DNA of 64,000 nucleotides from Hyaloraphidium curvatum (lineage: Eukaryota; Monoblepharomycota; Hyaloraphidiomycetes; Hyaloraphidiales; Hyaloraphidiaceae). Shown piece by piece: positions 44,202 to 56,403 of this stretch. The stretch lies in assembly GCA_025558095.1 (NCBI GenBank), contig JAIVFI010000021.1, positions 496,001 through 560,000 on the forward strand. Direction: 5' to 3'. The translations under genes and the position numbers were made by a program. Below the pieces are notes generated by a model that worked only from the letters and a program-made list of their open reading frames with translations, ran no database searches and was not told where the DNA came from. Each line of letters begins with the position of its first letter. Position 1 is the stretch's first letter.

Positions 44202-47200
44202 ATGGAAGCAGTGCAGGCCGCATTCCTGGGATTGAACGAGAGGCCGGAACCTCCGCGGCCGCTTAAGCGCGATGCGACCGAAACGCAGGTAAAGATAGCC
44301 GCTGCACAAGACTGGTCTCTCTAATGGCTCGTGTTAGCTCTCGTACGGCCTAGAAATCTTTGGCGAGGCTATTCGACACCAGAGCCGCGGGGAACTGGCC
44401 CAAGCCCGGGAGCTGTACGAGCAGCTGGTGGATCTGAGCTTCGTGCGACGCCTTCAGTCTGATCAAGTGAGTGAATGATTGCTTTTCGTGCTTTAGTCAG
44501 TCTAGAACGATCGTGGACAAGCAGTCTCCTGCGGGAGATGAGGACTCGCCGTCGACCGGCCCAAGGCATGACGGAAGGCTTCTCGTGCACTCGGTTTACA
44601 GAAGCTACGGAGCTCTGCTCGATGCGCTGGGAGATCATGAGGCTGCACGGGACATGCGGGAACGTGCGCTGCATATTGACCCGAATCACGCTGCTCTCTG
44701 GAATGAGCTTGGCAATGTTGCTTCAGCCACCGAGGCGTACCTTGACGCCTCGCGGGCGTATGAGAATTGCATACGGCAGTCTACTATGATGCGGCACAAG
44801 CTCATCGCTTTGGAGGGCCTGGTTGCTGCCACGGAGAAACTGGGAGATGTGGAATCCGCGCTCCAGTATGCTTCCGAGCGATTAGTTTTGGACCCGAAGT
44901 GGCACGCTGGAAACGAGCTTGCGTCAAATGTCGTGGAACTACCTGTGGCACATCATCCTTTGGGCTTCCGCGGCTTTCACTCTTCCGGCGCGTTGCCTGA
45001 CCCAAGCCTTGGCCCCGCAAACTCGGACCATACCAGGATGACACCAATTGCGACGGACGTGTCTATGCAGACACAAGCCTTGGGAGACGCAAGCTTCGCC
45101 GCACTTGGAAGACTGCTCGCACAGCTCTCGCGTGCAGAGCTCGATTCTCCCCACGACGAACTGGAGGATGAGCGGGTTTCGTTCATTCGACCTCTACGAG
45201 TTACTCTTGAGGTCATGGAGAAAGCCTCTTTCGAAGGAAGCGAAGTTCGCAGAACAGTGGATCCCTTCCCATCCCCTTCTCGCAAACGGAAAGCTGCAAA
45301 CGACTCGGATACCGGGGACGGGGAGGATTGCCCGCCTTTGCTTGTAGCTCCGCCAAGCCAATTGGATCGTATCGATGGCGAGGGTGAAAATTCGCACGAT
45401 GGCACCGCGGAACAGCATGCAGCGGAGGATCGCGATGTCACGGACGATAGACCACGCCGTTCGCTTCGCGGTGCTCGTCGACAAGAAGATGCACAGGATG
45501 AAGATGCCACTTTGCTGTCGAAGCGGCCTTTAGGATCCGAAACGGTCTTCGATGGCACATCAGAGGCGAAGTTGATTGCATTGATGGATCAAGTCCTCCC
45601 AGCGAGTTTCCACGATTGCTTGGCCCACTTGGAGGGCGGCCCGCCGGACAACCTTGTCGCTCAGCATATGGAACGCATCATGGACATCTCCCACGGAGGT
45701 TGGCGAAGGCGATTCAAGAAGCGAAAGCCGGACTCGGAAGCCGAGGCAGGCGTCGGCAGGTTCCTGGGGTCTGTGAAGGCCCAATTTGCTGGAGAGGCGG
45801 CTTCGTTCCTCACGGATTCGTCGGCGGTGCTCGACTTTGTTGAAGCTTGTGACGGGCTTCCGCTTGCCGCTTGGATCGATCGTTTTGTCAATGACTGCTG
45901 CTTCGCTGCACATTCCCCTGATTGTGGACGGTCTAGATGGCTTGCTACGCCGTTTCCCCCTTCGCTGGTGTCTGTGATTTGCGAATTGTTGCTTACGTCA
46001 GACATCTGTGGTGTGGGTTTCCAAAGATATGCCACCCGCGTTCTTTGCAAACCTTGCGAGGAACCACAAACACCTATCGGAGTTGTCAGGTCGGACTGCC
46101 AGCAGTCTGACCCGTTGACGGTTATCTCGCAGCGCCTGGTGACCGCCGCGGAGATTGTGCTTGATCAATTTGTTGATCAGTGCATGGAGCGCGGCACCGG
46201 TCACATGGACGACAACCATTGCAAGACGTTGGGCTCCTACCTCGGCATCGTCGGTTCGATTCTTGGTGATGCCGCCGCCGTGGAAACCAAGATACGGTAA
46301 GCGGGCTCTCCAAAGCGTGCGTTGTAGAAGTCTCCTGAAGTGTCCTGTAGATTCTACTGGCTCTTGGGACGGTACAAACTCGTGGAGGGGTTGGCCGATG
46401 AAGCCGACGTTGCCTTTGAGAAGTGTGCCAATTTCTGCCAACGGCTTGGTGAGGCTGTTGTTCTTGCAAATGCGTGAGTCCTTCGCCGCTATGCTAGCTG
46501 GGCCGCCTAATCGCGTCAAAAGGCGGTGGGACGGCGTGATCAGCAGCGACGCCGTTGCAGAAAAGCTTCGCGCCATCAAGGCTCGACGTTTCGTGGAAAT
46601 GATCAGCGCGACGTTCAAGGCGGGGGATTACCAAGTGGTGTTCGGGGCGCTCGAACCTTTGCTAATCCGAGAAGCGGCAACGTTGCCAGCATCTGTGGAT
46701 GCGGATGCGGAGGTTTCTCGCGAGTCAATTCTTGGCCTTCCGGCATCCGACAGTGTCCTTCTGCTGGAGTTGATGATGAAGGTACTGTGTGAGAACGGCA
46801 TCAATGTGTTGTCTTCTCACGTAACCCGTCTGCAGTCAGCAGAGGCCGCGAACAAGCCACCCCACATCGTTTCTGAGATTGGTGCGAAAGAATTTGAGGC
46901 ACTGGTTCTGCATCTCGCGGCGTCGTCGTCGACGCTGGATGTATTGGAGAAGGTAAGCGGACTGGTAGCTTCCCCTTGGACCCAGAGCCCTCATTGTCCT
47001 CCGCCAAGCTGGACTCTCTGCTACACCGCTTGAAGCTCGCATGGCAGCGCGGTGACCCGTCTCATTGGGGACGTGCATCGATAACGGCCTTTTTCCGCGC
47101 TACATTTCAGGCGACCATGTTGGCGCATGAGATGCTCGTGCGTTGGTCGGAGTTTGTGCCCCTTGCCCAAAGGCCGTCCCCTGAAAGAGAACGGCTGCGA

Positions 47201-50143
47201 AACCTATGCCACCTTTTCGTCGTTCGGACCATGCAGTTGGTTACACAGGCAGGGCTCTACCACAGGGGTTCCAATTCGCACGAAGTTGCCGAGTTCCTGT
47301 TGTTCACCCATCAGTTGCTCGGTGCCCGGGACCTTTGTGGAGCTGACAATGGCAAGTCTTCCGCAGCCTGAAAAAGCTCTTAACGGCTCACGAACTGTTC
47401 CAAAGGCTCCTTTCTTGAGCAGTGTCGGGAGATATTCTCGAATGCTGGTCCCAGTTACAAGCATGCCAAAATTCAAATCTACAACTGTCTCTACGACGTT
47501 GTCCTGGACGTGAGGCGCTCTGGGACCGATTGGTTGCACGTGATTGACCTTCTGGGTTTAGCCCGAAGTCCCGTTTCAAAGGCATGCGACGCAAGCCAGG
47601 TCTTTGGACAAACATGTCTCCGAAATCGCTCTGGCCATTGCTCCTCGATGGGCAAGCAACCTGCAACGGGACCGTCCGAACGAAAGAGTGCGTCACACAA
47701 TGTCGGCAACGCTAGACAGGCTTATTTCGGCCGTCGGGGACCATTGGGAACGAAATGGTGAGACACGACAGGATGCCCGAGGCGAGGTGTCACTTCAATT
47801 ACTTCATCCATCCTCAGGGCACGTGCAGCGCAATCGCAACCTGCTGGAGCGTGTCCTGTCGTCCGACTGTAAGATTGAGCCTGCATCTGCGCGCCATTCG
47901 TTTCCTTGGCACGATGCCAGCACGCTCGCCGCAGCGTGCGATTCGATTCCTGGTAGGCACACCCTCCGTCCGACATGATTGTGGTTTCTCCATGAACCCC
48001 TTCAGCCGCTTGCTTCCACGTGTTTTATCTCAAGGGCACTCTCATGTTCCCCCAGTACGATGCTACAAAAAGCCAGTACACAGAACATGCAGTCGTTTTG
48101 GAGGACGTGGTGCTACCTTGCTTTCTGGTGAACTGGACTCATGGCCCGTTGAACCAACTCCGCTCATCCGCTGTCTTAGAAAAATCTCGAACTTAATTGT
48201 GACTCTTTGGAAGCATGGTGGTGCCTTGGATTGTGCTACGCGCACCTCGCTTGGAACGCCCTGGGTCAGGAAAGTGGATCGGTCCTGCGATCGAGGAGGA
48301 AAGATGTAGCCAGCTGGCAAAGGGTTGGTTCTGCCCTGCGCTCTCCTGCACCGGGCGTCTGAGCTCTGTTTTGATGCCAGCGAGCCTTCCACTGTTTGAC
48401 TCACGCCCTATACGGCATCAAAGATTCGCCGCAGGCGCTGATTTTCCGTGCTCCTTCTTTCCCTTTCCATCCCAAGTCGAGCTCAGCTGCGTCGGATTTG
48501 CTGTCGAGCTTGGGATGTCTCATCATGTCAATGATCTGCAGTCCCATGGAGGGTTTGGCGCTTCAACCTGCTTGCACGAGCGTCATGCCTTGCGCGGATC
48601 AGCAAGAAGAGGACGTTCAGGGCATCTCGCTCGCCAAGGAGGAAACGCTCCGGCAACGCTTCCTTACTTTTGCCGTGGCTTTGCTTCGGCAGTGCGCATC
48701 CCGGCAGAGAGAGGAATGGCAGCTTCCGTACATGATCGCGCAGTCGCTTCGGAAACTTGATGCGGCTCCTGCCTTGGTAAGCTTCTCTACGTTTGGTTGC
48801 GGCCTTGCCCGACGTTCCTCTCCGTAGATTTTGGGCTTTTTCCGGGAAGGGTTGGCATTGCAGCCACCTATGACATTGACTCGCGGCAAAGCTCCCCTGC
48901 TGGACTGCCGCCTCGAGATCCTGTCCTATCTTGGCAAAGACTCGGATCGCGGTCGCATTTCAAAGGCCGAAGCCTTGTCGGCTATCACTGCCCTCCCTGG
49001 CGAGCATGCCCACGTTGATGACTCCCAGCCCTCCCTGGTTAATGTCGTTTTGCAAGAGCTTTACCAGCTAAAGCGGCTGGATCCAGAAGGCTGGCATGTC
49101 AAGATACCTTACAACGTAACATCGCGTGCGCGGCTGATGACATCGTTGTCTCTAAATGCTGTTCATTCGCGCCGCAGATCGCGTGGCTGCAGTGGCATAA
49201 ATTGGCGGATCCTGAGGCTGCCAAAGCCACCTTGAACTCCATCTTCGGTGCCAATCATCGCCTCAAAGTTTGGAAATCTGGTGCTGCCAGACCGGGCGAT
49301 GTCCTGGCGACACGCCAGGCGATATATGCATTGCTTTTGGACGTGCTACAGGGCGCGAACGACATGGACGGAATCCGCTCCTTGCTTTCAAGAATCGGCA
49401 GGGACAGGAGCTCAAAGGACCTTTTCATGGAGGAGACCACGGACCCCGATTCGATATGGCGGACCGCCTTTGCCGCTGTCTTCGAGGTAGGTCTTTCCAG
49501 CGCACAATGCGCGACCGACCAAGTGACCTTGATTTGACAGCATGTGCGGGCGCAAGATGTCCTGGGGAAAGAACTTGTCCCCGTGAACCCCGGCATGTCC
49601 ACTGCATTGGGCGCAAAGCTGTCGCGCGCAGAGTTTGACCGGCTGGCACCCCGCGTGGAGGACCGAATGCTTGTGCTCGCGAGGAGGTCCGGCCAGGACT
49701 TGGCGTCCCGTCGGCTGAATCTGTTGCAGAAGCTCGAGGAACTGCGCAAATGGAGGGACGCGTGGCAATGGGGACGCAGTGTCTTGATCGTGGACACCGA
49801 CGAGGATTCGGATCTGGAGAGAATGGCCGTGGGAATCTACGGGTGGCTTTGGAGAACGGCGATCGTGGATGGGGAAATGAGCGTGTTCTCCAATGACGGC
49901 TCGGGACAGGCGAAGGAGGAGCAGAGGACCAACGACCCAAAGCTGCGATTCAAGCATGTTTCGCGCCGGGTACAGCTCTTTGTGCGAGGATTACCGCATG
50001 CCAGGACGATTGCACCATCCAAAGACAAGCAGGACCAGGACGCCGCTCAAGGCCCTCTATCATCTGGCGATGGGCCCCGCGAGCCCTCCATGTTCGGCGT
50101 CACCCCGAGCCACGGGCCCCGGTCCCCCACCGCGGCTCTCTGA
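44202..50143 (+). CDS. HIR3: Hir3/Cabin1-like subunit of the histone chaperone HIR complex
   Basis: Long multi-exon gene, stop at 50141-50143. Exon 1 is 44202-44288 and exon 2 44338-44466; the third is a long exon to 46299. The start reads ALYQQ-like helical repeats (GLEIFGEAIRHQSRGELAQAREL), then tetratricopeptide-like helices (GNVASATEAYLDASRAYENC; LGDVESALQYASERLVLDPKW), and a basic patch RPRRSLRGARRQED, in the order seen in Hir3 and Cabin1. FYWLLGRYKLVEGLADEA after the 46300 intron resembles the Cabin1 WLSGR block. The intron at 47352-47405 is GC-AG. Many other exons up to 50143 can be traced (for example 47517-47758, ending ERNG), though not all were phased. Overall this fits Hir3, the nucleosome-assembly factor; the detailed 3' half is tentative. 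Confidence 0.7.
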
Positions 50144-50640
50144 TGTAGCGCCCGAGGCGCTTTGCAAAACGACGGCAATTGCAGCGTCACTCCATCCCCG
50201 TCCCTTCATGGCTGCCTCGAGGTGCGACCTCTCGTCCGCCAGCGCTCGCCGCCTGGTTGACTTTTCGTCCATCCTTGATTTCCAGGCAAGCCAGAGTCCC
50301 AGCACTGAGCCACCGACGATGAGAGCAAGGGCCTTGGCCAGGATACGCGACGGGGCAACCGTGTCCGACTGCGGCATGGAATACACGAAGACGCCCCGCC
50401 CGATGCCCGGTGTCCGGGACGGCAAATCATTACCGCTTGGGAACAAGCCCGCGACCGTCGATTCAACATCCAGGGTCCCGCCCGTGGCGATTGTTTCGGG
50501 AATACGCTGCCCAAAACGCCTCTGGTTCTGGCCAGCGATGGCCCGGGCGGGCGACGCCCCGTGTCCCCGAGATTCCATTGACTCGTAGCCTGCTTCTTCT
50601 CCGGAGAAGGCCGCGTTCGATTCGTTCCAAAGAACCTGTT
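50060..50640 (-). CDS. Small single-span membrane protein (5' incomplete)
   Basis: A strongly coding minus-strand exon starts after an acceptor at about 50641 (CAACAG) and ends with a stop at 50060-50062. It encodes a hydrophilic N-terminal part, one membrane helix (RILAKALALIVGGSVLGLWLAW) and a basic-amphipathic helix (KSRMDEKSTRRRALADERSHLEAAMKGRGW) before a Pro/Gly-rich tail. Size and charge are like mitochondrial inner-membrane proteins, but no family is recognised. An upstream exon in the same strand near 50860-50740 (KAIIQSYGKFERGLAVLRNP) is plausible. Its last 84 bases overlap the predicted 3' end of the Hir3-like gene on the opposite strand. Confidence 0.5.
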
Positions 50641-50969
50641 GCGCGTTGAAGCAGGGAGGCGTGCGGGACCGAGGACGATGCGGGATCACGCGGCGGGCCG
50701 GGGGGGGCGCGGGTGCCGGGCCGGCCCGCCGCCCCGCCAGGTCGCGCGGCCAAACACAAACAGTTCCGAAGCTGGCGGCAACAGGGTTTCGGAGAACGGC
50801 GAGGCCCCTTTCAAACTTCCCGTACGACTGTATAATTGCTTTTGGCAACGCATCGGACGGTAGTGGCGGCACTGGTCGAGAGTGCCGGCCACCCCGCGCG
50901 GTTGTTCTGCGGCACGACCCAACGCCAGGCAACCTTGCCGAAGTGCTCCGCTGAACGATCGGACCATTG

Positions 50970-52908
50970 ATGGAGTCTGCGGCAGCAACAGTGGCGCAGG
51001 CTTTGTCCGGGAGCGCCGCAAAGAGGGTTACTCGCACCTCCACCGTCTTCGTCGACTCCTCCGGCACGGTGGAGCCCACGGCACCGGACGTCGGAACGGG
51101 CTCCGCACCGACGCAAGTAGTAACAGTCATTTATGTGACTCGCACCAGAACGACGGAGGAGACGGCGGATTCGGGGACCTCCCTGCCTGCATCGCCGACT
51201 CCGTGCACAAACTATGTTTGCCCAAACGACTGCGATGATTGGTCCTGCTACGAGGACAATTTGGCACAAGCCGGGTCGGCGACCACCGGACCGGATGGAA
51301 CGAGGACGCGGATTGCCGCCGAAACCATCACACCCGCGCAGTGCACGGGATACGTCCGTTGCGTGGACTACAAGTGCAGTCACAACGAAACGTTTTCGTA
51401 CGACCTTGCCCGTAAGTGACCGTTGTTGCGATGTGGTGGCGGACGTTGAGGGTCGACCGTATGCAGTTCTTTGGAGAGATGTTTGCGGCCAGCCTCTTGA
51501 TGCAGCGCGCGTGCGGCAGTACCCGCGCCCGTTGCCGCCGGTCGTGATCAAGGCGACGACCAGTTCCCGCATGCCCACCACCTCGAGCATTCCGGCGTCC
51601 ACCACGACAGTCGCACCTGTGCAGACTACCACCAAGCGGACCACAACAAGCCTGACAACGTCTGCTCCCGGCGAGACCACGTCCCGCCCTGCGACGACAG
51701 GATTGCCTCCGCCTCCAGCTGCAGCTGCGCAAGAGGGACTCGGTGCGGCCGTCATCGTGCCTATAGTCGTCGCCCTGATTGTCACCTGCGTGGCTGCGGT
51801 CATCGGTGGTATCCTTGCGTGCCGCAAGTGGAAAGCGCGGGTGTACAAGACGGCCGCCGCCATGGCCAACTCCAAGGAGCTGCCACCGATGTCGCCCAAC
51901 GAGAACGGTTATCCGGTTGCGCCTGCCGCAGCGTTCGCCGTCCCGGAGTACAGGGAGTATGCTTTTCCAGACCACGTGTCGGTGTCGTCAGCGCGGAGCC
52001 CGACCACGGCCCAGACGGGAACGACCGTGCCGCTTCCGCACGGCCGCGATATCACCTCGGAAGACGTTCGCATGGCCATGGAGGCGGCCAAGGCAACGCC
52101 GCGAGCCGTGCGGGCCCCAAGTTCGGTCGCCTCTTCGAAGAGATCTTCGGTCGCGGGGTCCCTGCGAGAGTCCCTGCACCACCCGCAGGCAATGCATTAC
52201 GCCGCGGGCTTTCCTGCGAGCCCTTCGGCCGCGTGGGGCCTCGACGGGGAGTCGAGGAGGCCGAGGGGAAGGAGCAGGGCACCTTCGCTTGCCGGATCGA
52301 GCGAGAGCGGATTCACGGCCGACTACCCCGCCAGCCCTGCCGTAGGTTTCGCCTGCATGGCTTGCGTGCATGCACCCCGACGAATCTGACGCGGCTGCCG
52401 ACAGTCCACCCGAGTTCGGTCCCCTGCGGTCTACTCGCCGGTACCCGCCGAGCACGCATACATCTCCCCGAAGGCCGACCGATCGTCTCGCGCCGACCTC
52501 TACTACGCAACTCCGAGGGATAGGAGGTCCCGCGCGGACGGCATGGCAAGCCCCAGGGGCGATCGCGGCGGGAGCGGATACAGCTCGCCGCGCCTGCCCG
52601 AAGGCTTCCTCCCCCAGGAGGCGATGGACGCGAGGGCGGCGCAGCTCGCGGCGGAGGCGCTCCAAGGGTACTACTCGCCAGCGCCGCGGCTTCCGACCAG
52701 CCGCCGCGCGCATGCTTCCGGCTACGCCAGCCCGCGGCCCGACGAGCGGAGCTCGGACAGCGATCTCGAGCGCGAGAGGCCGAGGGACCGGGAGCGGCGC
52801 AAGCGGCGGAGCCGGGCGGACCTCCTTTCCGACACGGACTTGATCGGGAGCTACAGCATGCCGCTGGGCGGCCGGGGAACCGATGGGAGCACGGGGGGCT
52901 ACTATTGA
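50970..52908 (+). CDS. Type I membrane protein with mucin-like ectodomain
   Basis: Three exons, 50970-51411, 51506-52341 and 52405-52908, give 593 residues. The N-terminal part has a small cysteine cluster (TNYVCPNDCDDWSCYEDN and CTGYVRCVDYKCSHN). A Thr/Ser/Pro-rich stalk follows (TTTVAPVQTTTKRTTTSLTT), then a single transmembrane helix (AAVIVPIVVALIVTCVAAVIGG) and a Cys-Arg-Lys stop-transfer. The cytosolic tail is long, Ser/Arg/Tyr-rich, with many RS-like dipeptides and ends GTDGSTGGYY. The shape is of a surface sensor or adhesin. No signal peptide is visible at the ATG used (50970), so a short upstream exon may supply it. Family not recognised. Confidence 0.65.
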
Positions 52909-53062
52909 CGGGCGCGAACGAAGCCCGCGTGATTGCTTGAACAATAGATTGCATGTCAAAACCCCATCACCACCATCTACTCCTCCTCCGGCGGTATCAG
53001 GCCCATGCGCTTGAGCACCGAGTACCTGATGCGCCTCGCCAGCTGGTGCGATAAGCGCCGGA

Positions 53063-54834
53063 TCAGCGCGGACCCTGCGCGTGCCTCGAATCACCCACCC
53101 TCGTCTGAGGGTCCAGGTCCTCGTCTTCCTCGTCGCGCCTGCGGCCGGCCAGCTTGCGCTTCCTCGCGAGCGCGCCGGGAACCTCGTCCTCGTCCGTCTC
53201 GTCGCCCCTCTTTTCCGCGGCGGCCGCGCCCGGGTTGAGCCGCATCTGCGCCATGCGCTCGCGCTCCTGCTGGTTGACCCAGGGCGCGCAGGAGGGGCAC
53301 GGGCACAGCCGGTAGTCCGGGAGCCGCTTGGCCTTGCCCGGCGCGGGCTCGGGGTTGGCGCCCGGCGTGGCCGGCGCGCCGGGAGTGCCCGGTCTTCCGG
53401 GGGTGCCGGGATCGGCCGGCGTGCCTGGGTCGGCGGGCTTTGCAGGGACCTTGAAGGGCGAGTCGTTCGGGGTCGGGGTGCCGGGCCCGGTGGCACCTGC
53501 GTCGGCTGCGGCTGCCTCGGGTGCGGGGAGTTCCGGCGCTTCTTCTTCGTCGGGGCTGTCGAAGGCCGGGGGCCCGGTGGTCTCGCGCGGCGTCTCGCCC
53601 CTGGCGACCTTCATGTCGTAGTCGGTGACGTAGAGGAACATGGCGTGCACGAGGAACTCTGCGGCGGACTTGAACTTGCGGCCCGAGGGGTGCTGGGAAG
53701 GGGAAGAGCGATCTGTCAGCGTCGGCATCGCGGTCGGGGCTGCGCAGGAACACTTGCCCCGACGAGGACCGTGTCGCTGCGCCACGAGACGATGCGCTGG
53801 CCCGGGGGCGGACCCTGGCGCTGGCCCGGCGCGGGCGTCTGTGCCGGCGAGCCTTGTGCCGACGGAACCTGGGCCGGGGAGCCCTGGGCCGAAGACGGGG
53901 GCCCCGCGGGGTCTGCGCCGTCGAGCGACGCATTGTCTGCGCCGGCATCGCCCTCGCCGCCTTCGCCGCCATCCGCCGGCTCGCCGCCGTCCGCGCCCTC
54001 GCCGCCGGCGACCGAGTCCGTCTCGGTCCTGTTTTCGTCGCCCTCGTCCGCCGCGGCCGGGAACGCGGCGGCCGGGAACGCGGCGGCCGGGAACGCGGCG
54101 GCCGGGAACGCGGCGCCCGCTCCCGCGTGCCCGGCTCCAACGCCAGCGGCCCCCCCGCGCCCCGCCGGCCTGCGGCCGCGCACGGCTGCGTACTGCGGCC
54201 GCCTGTGCAGGTACAGTGTGTAGCCCTCGGGAAAGTCTGGCAGCGCGGGCGCCAGCAGCGGGTTGAGCGACGGCCCAGCGGCGACGGCCGACGGCTGCGG
54301 CGGGGCGAACGCGCCGATGCCGCCCGAGTTGCGCGACGAGCGGCCGGAGCGCAGGCCGAGGTCGCGGGCGTCGGGCACGGCGGCGGGGCGTGCGGCTGCG
54401 CCGGGCAGCCTGCGCGCCGACTCCCTGCGCAGCGTGTGCAGCTGGGCGCGCAGCTGCGCGACGGTCTTGGGCGCGCCGTCGCGGCAGCGCAGGTTCTCGC
54501 TGACGGTGCGCAGCCAGCGCTGGTGGATGGGGCTGTCCCGCCCGAGCCGTACGTACTCGACCCCGCCCTGTCCCACCGGGACAACCCCGTTGCCGTCCGA
54601 CCAGCCGGGCGCGTCGAGCGGGGGAAACGCCCTCAGGCCGGTCGACCCGGCCGGCCCGCCGCGCCGCAGCGAGAGCTCCCTCGGCGGCGGCAGATTGTGC
54701 GCCGAGATGCGCGGGGCGCGCGTCTTCTGCGGGGGCTGCGCGGCGGGCGCCGCCTGCCCCGCCTGCCCCGCCTGCCCCGCCTCGCCCGCGGGCAGCTGTT
54801 CGCCCCCTGTGTCCTGCTCGCCCTGCGCGTCCAT
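53063..54834 (-). CDS. CLR2: Clr2-like transcriptional silencing factor
   Basis: Two exons, 54834-53758 and 53692-53063, give 568 residues. The intron has the consensus GC donor GCAAGT; removing it joins DTVLVG to HPSGRKFKSAAEFLVHAMFL, the Clr2 pattern HPSG..FrSp.EFl.H. A Cys cluster follows (CPCPSCAPWVNQ), as in Clr2. Upstream, WSDGNGVVPVGQGG, then IHQRWLRTVSENLR and LPDFPEGYTLYLHRRP fit the N-terminal Clr2 domain. Clr2 is part of the SHREC complex that deacetylates histones at silent chromatin in fission yeast; the role here is inferred. Low-complexity repeats (FPAAA x4; PADPGTP) interrupt it. It diverges from the GT90 gene with 94 bp between starts. Confidence 0.6.
54060..54120 (+). repeat. 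15-bp tandem repeat inside Clr2-like gene
   Basis: About four copies of a 15-bp unit (GGGAACGCGGCGGCC). On the minus strand they encode a repeated AAFPA/FPAAA motif in a low-complexity linker. Being a multiple of three, copy changes keep the frame. Confidence 0.7.
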
Positions 54835-54928
54835 GGAAATGGGGGGGGGCGCGTCCATTCCTTTCGTTGTCCAAAATGCGGCGCGCGCGGCCCGTGGGAC
54901 ACTTGTACCACCCCGCGCTATTTGCGAA

Positions 54929-56239
54929 ATGCGTCTGCCCGGCGTGAGCGCGTCGGTTGCGGCGCCGGCGGCCGTGGCGCTGCTGGTCGCCGCGGCACTG
55001 ATGCTGCCGCACGCCGGGCCGGACCTCCCCGGCCCCGCATCGCCGCCGCGGCCAAACTGCCCCGCGTGCCCGCCCCCGGCATGCGCGCCCCCGGCATGCG
55101 CGCCCCCGGCATGCCCGCCCCGTCGCTGCCCCGCCGTCCAGCGGCATCCGTGGGGTGCGCAGCTCGACGGCGATCTGGACCCCTTCGTCGACGGCATCAC
55201 GCGCGGCATGCTGGACGGCATCGCGGCAATGAACCTGCCCGCGGTGACACGCTACGTGATCGTCAACGACACCGTGTACACCGATCCGCCCACGGCGGGC
55301 CTCGAGTGGACGCCGTGGACGCCGCTCCTGCTCCTGCGCGCCTTCTGCTCGCACCCGCTGCCGGACGCCGAGCTTTTCGTCTCGTCGCACGACTCGCCCC
55401 TGATTGCCCGCGACGGCCCCAGGCTGCCGCTCGTCTCCTTCACCAAGACGGCCGCGCACTGGGACATCCTGCGCCCCTACGACTCGCTGCTGTGGTGGCC
55501 CGAGGACCAGCCGCGCCGGGCCTGGGACGCCAAGGCGCCCCGGGCGTACTGGCGCGGCTCCACCACCGGGGGACCCTACGTGGCCGGCGCGTGGCGCTCC
55601 ATTCCGCGGGCGAGACTTGTCCTGGCCTGCCGCGCGCTGAAGGACCTGTGCGACGCCGAGTTCACTGGCATCGTCCAGGCGGACGCGGCGGCCGCGCTCG
55701 AGATGCACGCCGAGCTCGGGAACGTTTCCGAAACAGCGCCGCCGTTCGGCCACCTTGCGTACAAGTACGCCGTCATCGTGGACGGCAACACGGGTGTGGC
55801 CAGCCGCTCCGCACGCTTCCTCGCCGGAGGTTCCGCCCTCCTTTGGCAGCAGACCCCGTACGCGGAATTCTTCTATTCTCTTCTGCGCCCCTGGGTGCAC
55901 TACATCCCGCTCGAGCACAACCTCACGGACCTTGAGGACAAGATACTGTGGGCCAGGGCCAACGACGGCTACGCAAGGCAGGTCGCCGAGCAGGGGCGGG
56001 CGCACGCGGAGCGATACCTCGCCCCGCGGGTCGTGGATGCGTACTGGGCCGACCTGCTGCAGCGCTACGCCCGCCTGCAGCGGTTTGACGTGCGGCTGCC
56101 GGGCAACTGGACGGGCAACCGGCTCGTGCTCGGGAAGCTGCTGCCCACGTTTGTCAGTAGGTTCCCGCGGTGCAGGAAGCGCGCGCGGGCGCAGGACCCG
56201 GACAACCCGCTCTGGGAGAAGCTCGGGCGGGACGAATGA
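54929..56239 (+). CDS. Glycosyltransferase family 90 (CAP10-like)
   Basis: Single exon, 436 residues, stop at 56239. An N-terminal signal-anchor (ASVAAPAAVALLVAAALMLP) indicates a type II Golgi membrane protein. A Pro/Cys-rich stem (CPPPACAPPACAPPAC) follows, then the GT90 domain: FTKTAAHWDILRPYD, AYWRGSTTGGPYV, the KYAVIVDGNTGVASRSARFL block, WQQTPYAEFFYSLLRPWVHY and IPLEHNLTDLEDKI. These match CAP10/O-glucosyl- or xylosyl-transferases. The donor sugar cannot be predicted. In Cryptococcus the family member CAP10/CXT1 builds capsule and mannan-like glycans. It is GC-rich and intron-less, unlike most of its neighbours, and starts 94 bp from the Clr2-like gene. Confidence 0.88.
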   Translation: MRLPGVSASVAAPAAVALLVAAALMLPHAGPDLPGPASPPRPNCPACPPPACAPPACAPPACPPRRCPAVQRHPWGAQLDGDLDPFVDGITRGMLDGIAAMNLPAVTRYVIVNDTVYTDPPTAGLEWTPWTPLLLLRAFCSHPLPDAELFVSSHDSPLIARDGPRLPLVSFTKTAAHWDILRPYDSLLWWPEDQPRRAWDAKAPRAYWRGSTTGGPYVAGAWRSIPRARLVLACRALKDLCDAEFTGIVQADAAAALEMHAELGNVSETAPPFGHLAYKYAVIVDGNTGVASRSARFLAGGSALLWQQTPYAEFFYSLLRPWVHYIPLEHNLTDLEDKILWARANDGYARQVAEQGRAHAERYLAPRVVDAYWADLLQRYARLQRFDVRLPGNWTGNRLVLGKLLPTFVSRFPRCRKRARAQDPDNPLWEKLGRDE

Positions 56240-56403
56240 ATGGCGGCTCTCGCGGGGTGAGTAGCTTTCGGTCACTTTGCGGCTAGGGCGGAGGGCGACG
56301 TCGCACTGGCCGGAAGGAATAATTTCTATAGCCCAAATAAGTTTACACCGAATCAAAACCATGGACCAGTCCAATGCACGGAGCTGGCAAGCAATGACGC
56401 TTC

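Noticed and set aside
54263..54928. N-terminal extension of the GT90 frame
   Set aside because: The frame is open upstream, but it overlaps the Clr2-like gene on the other strand and lies before a natural signal-anchor start at 54929.
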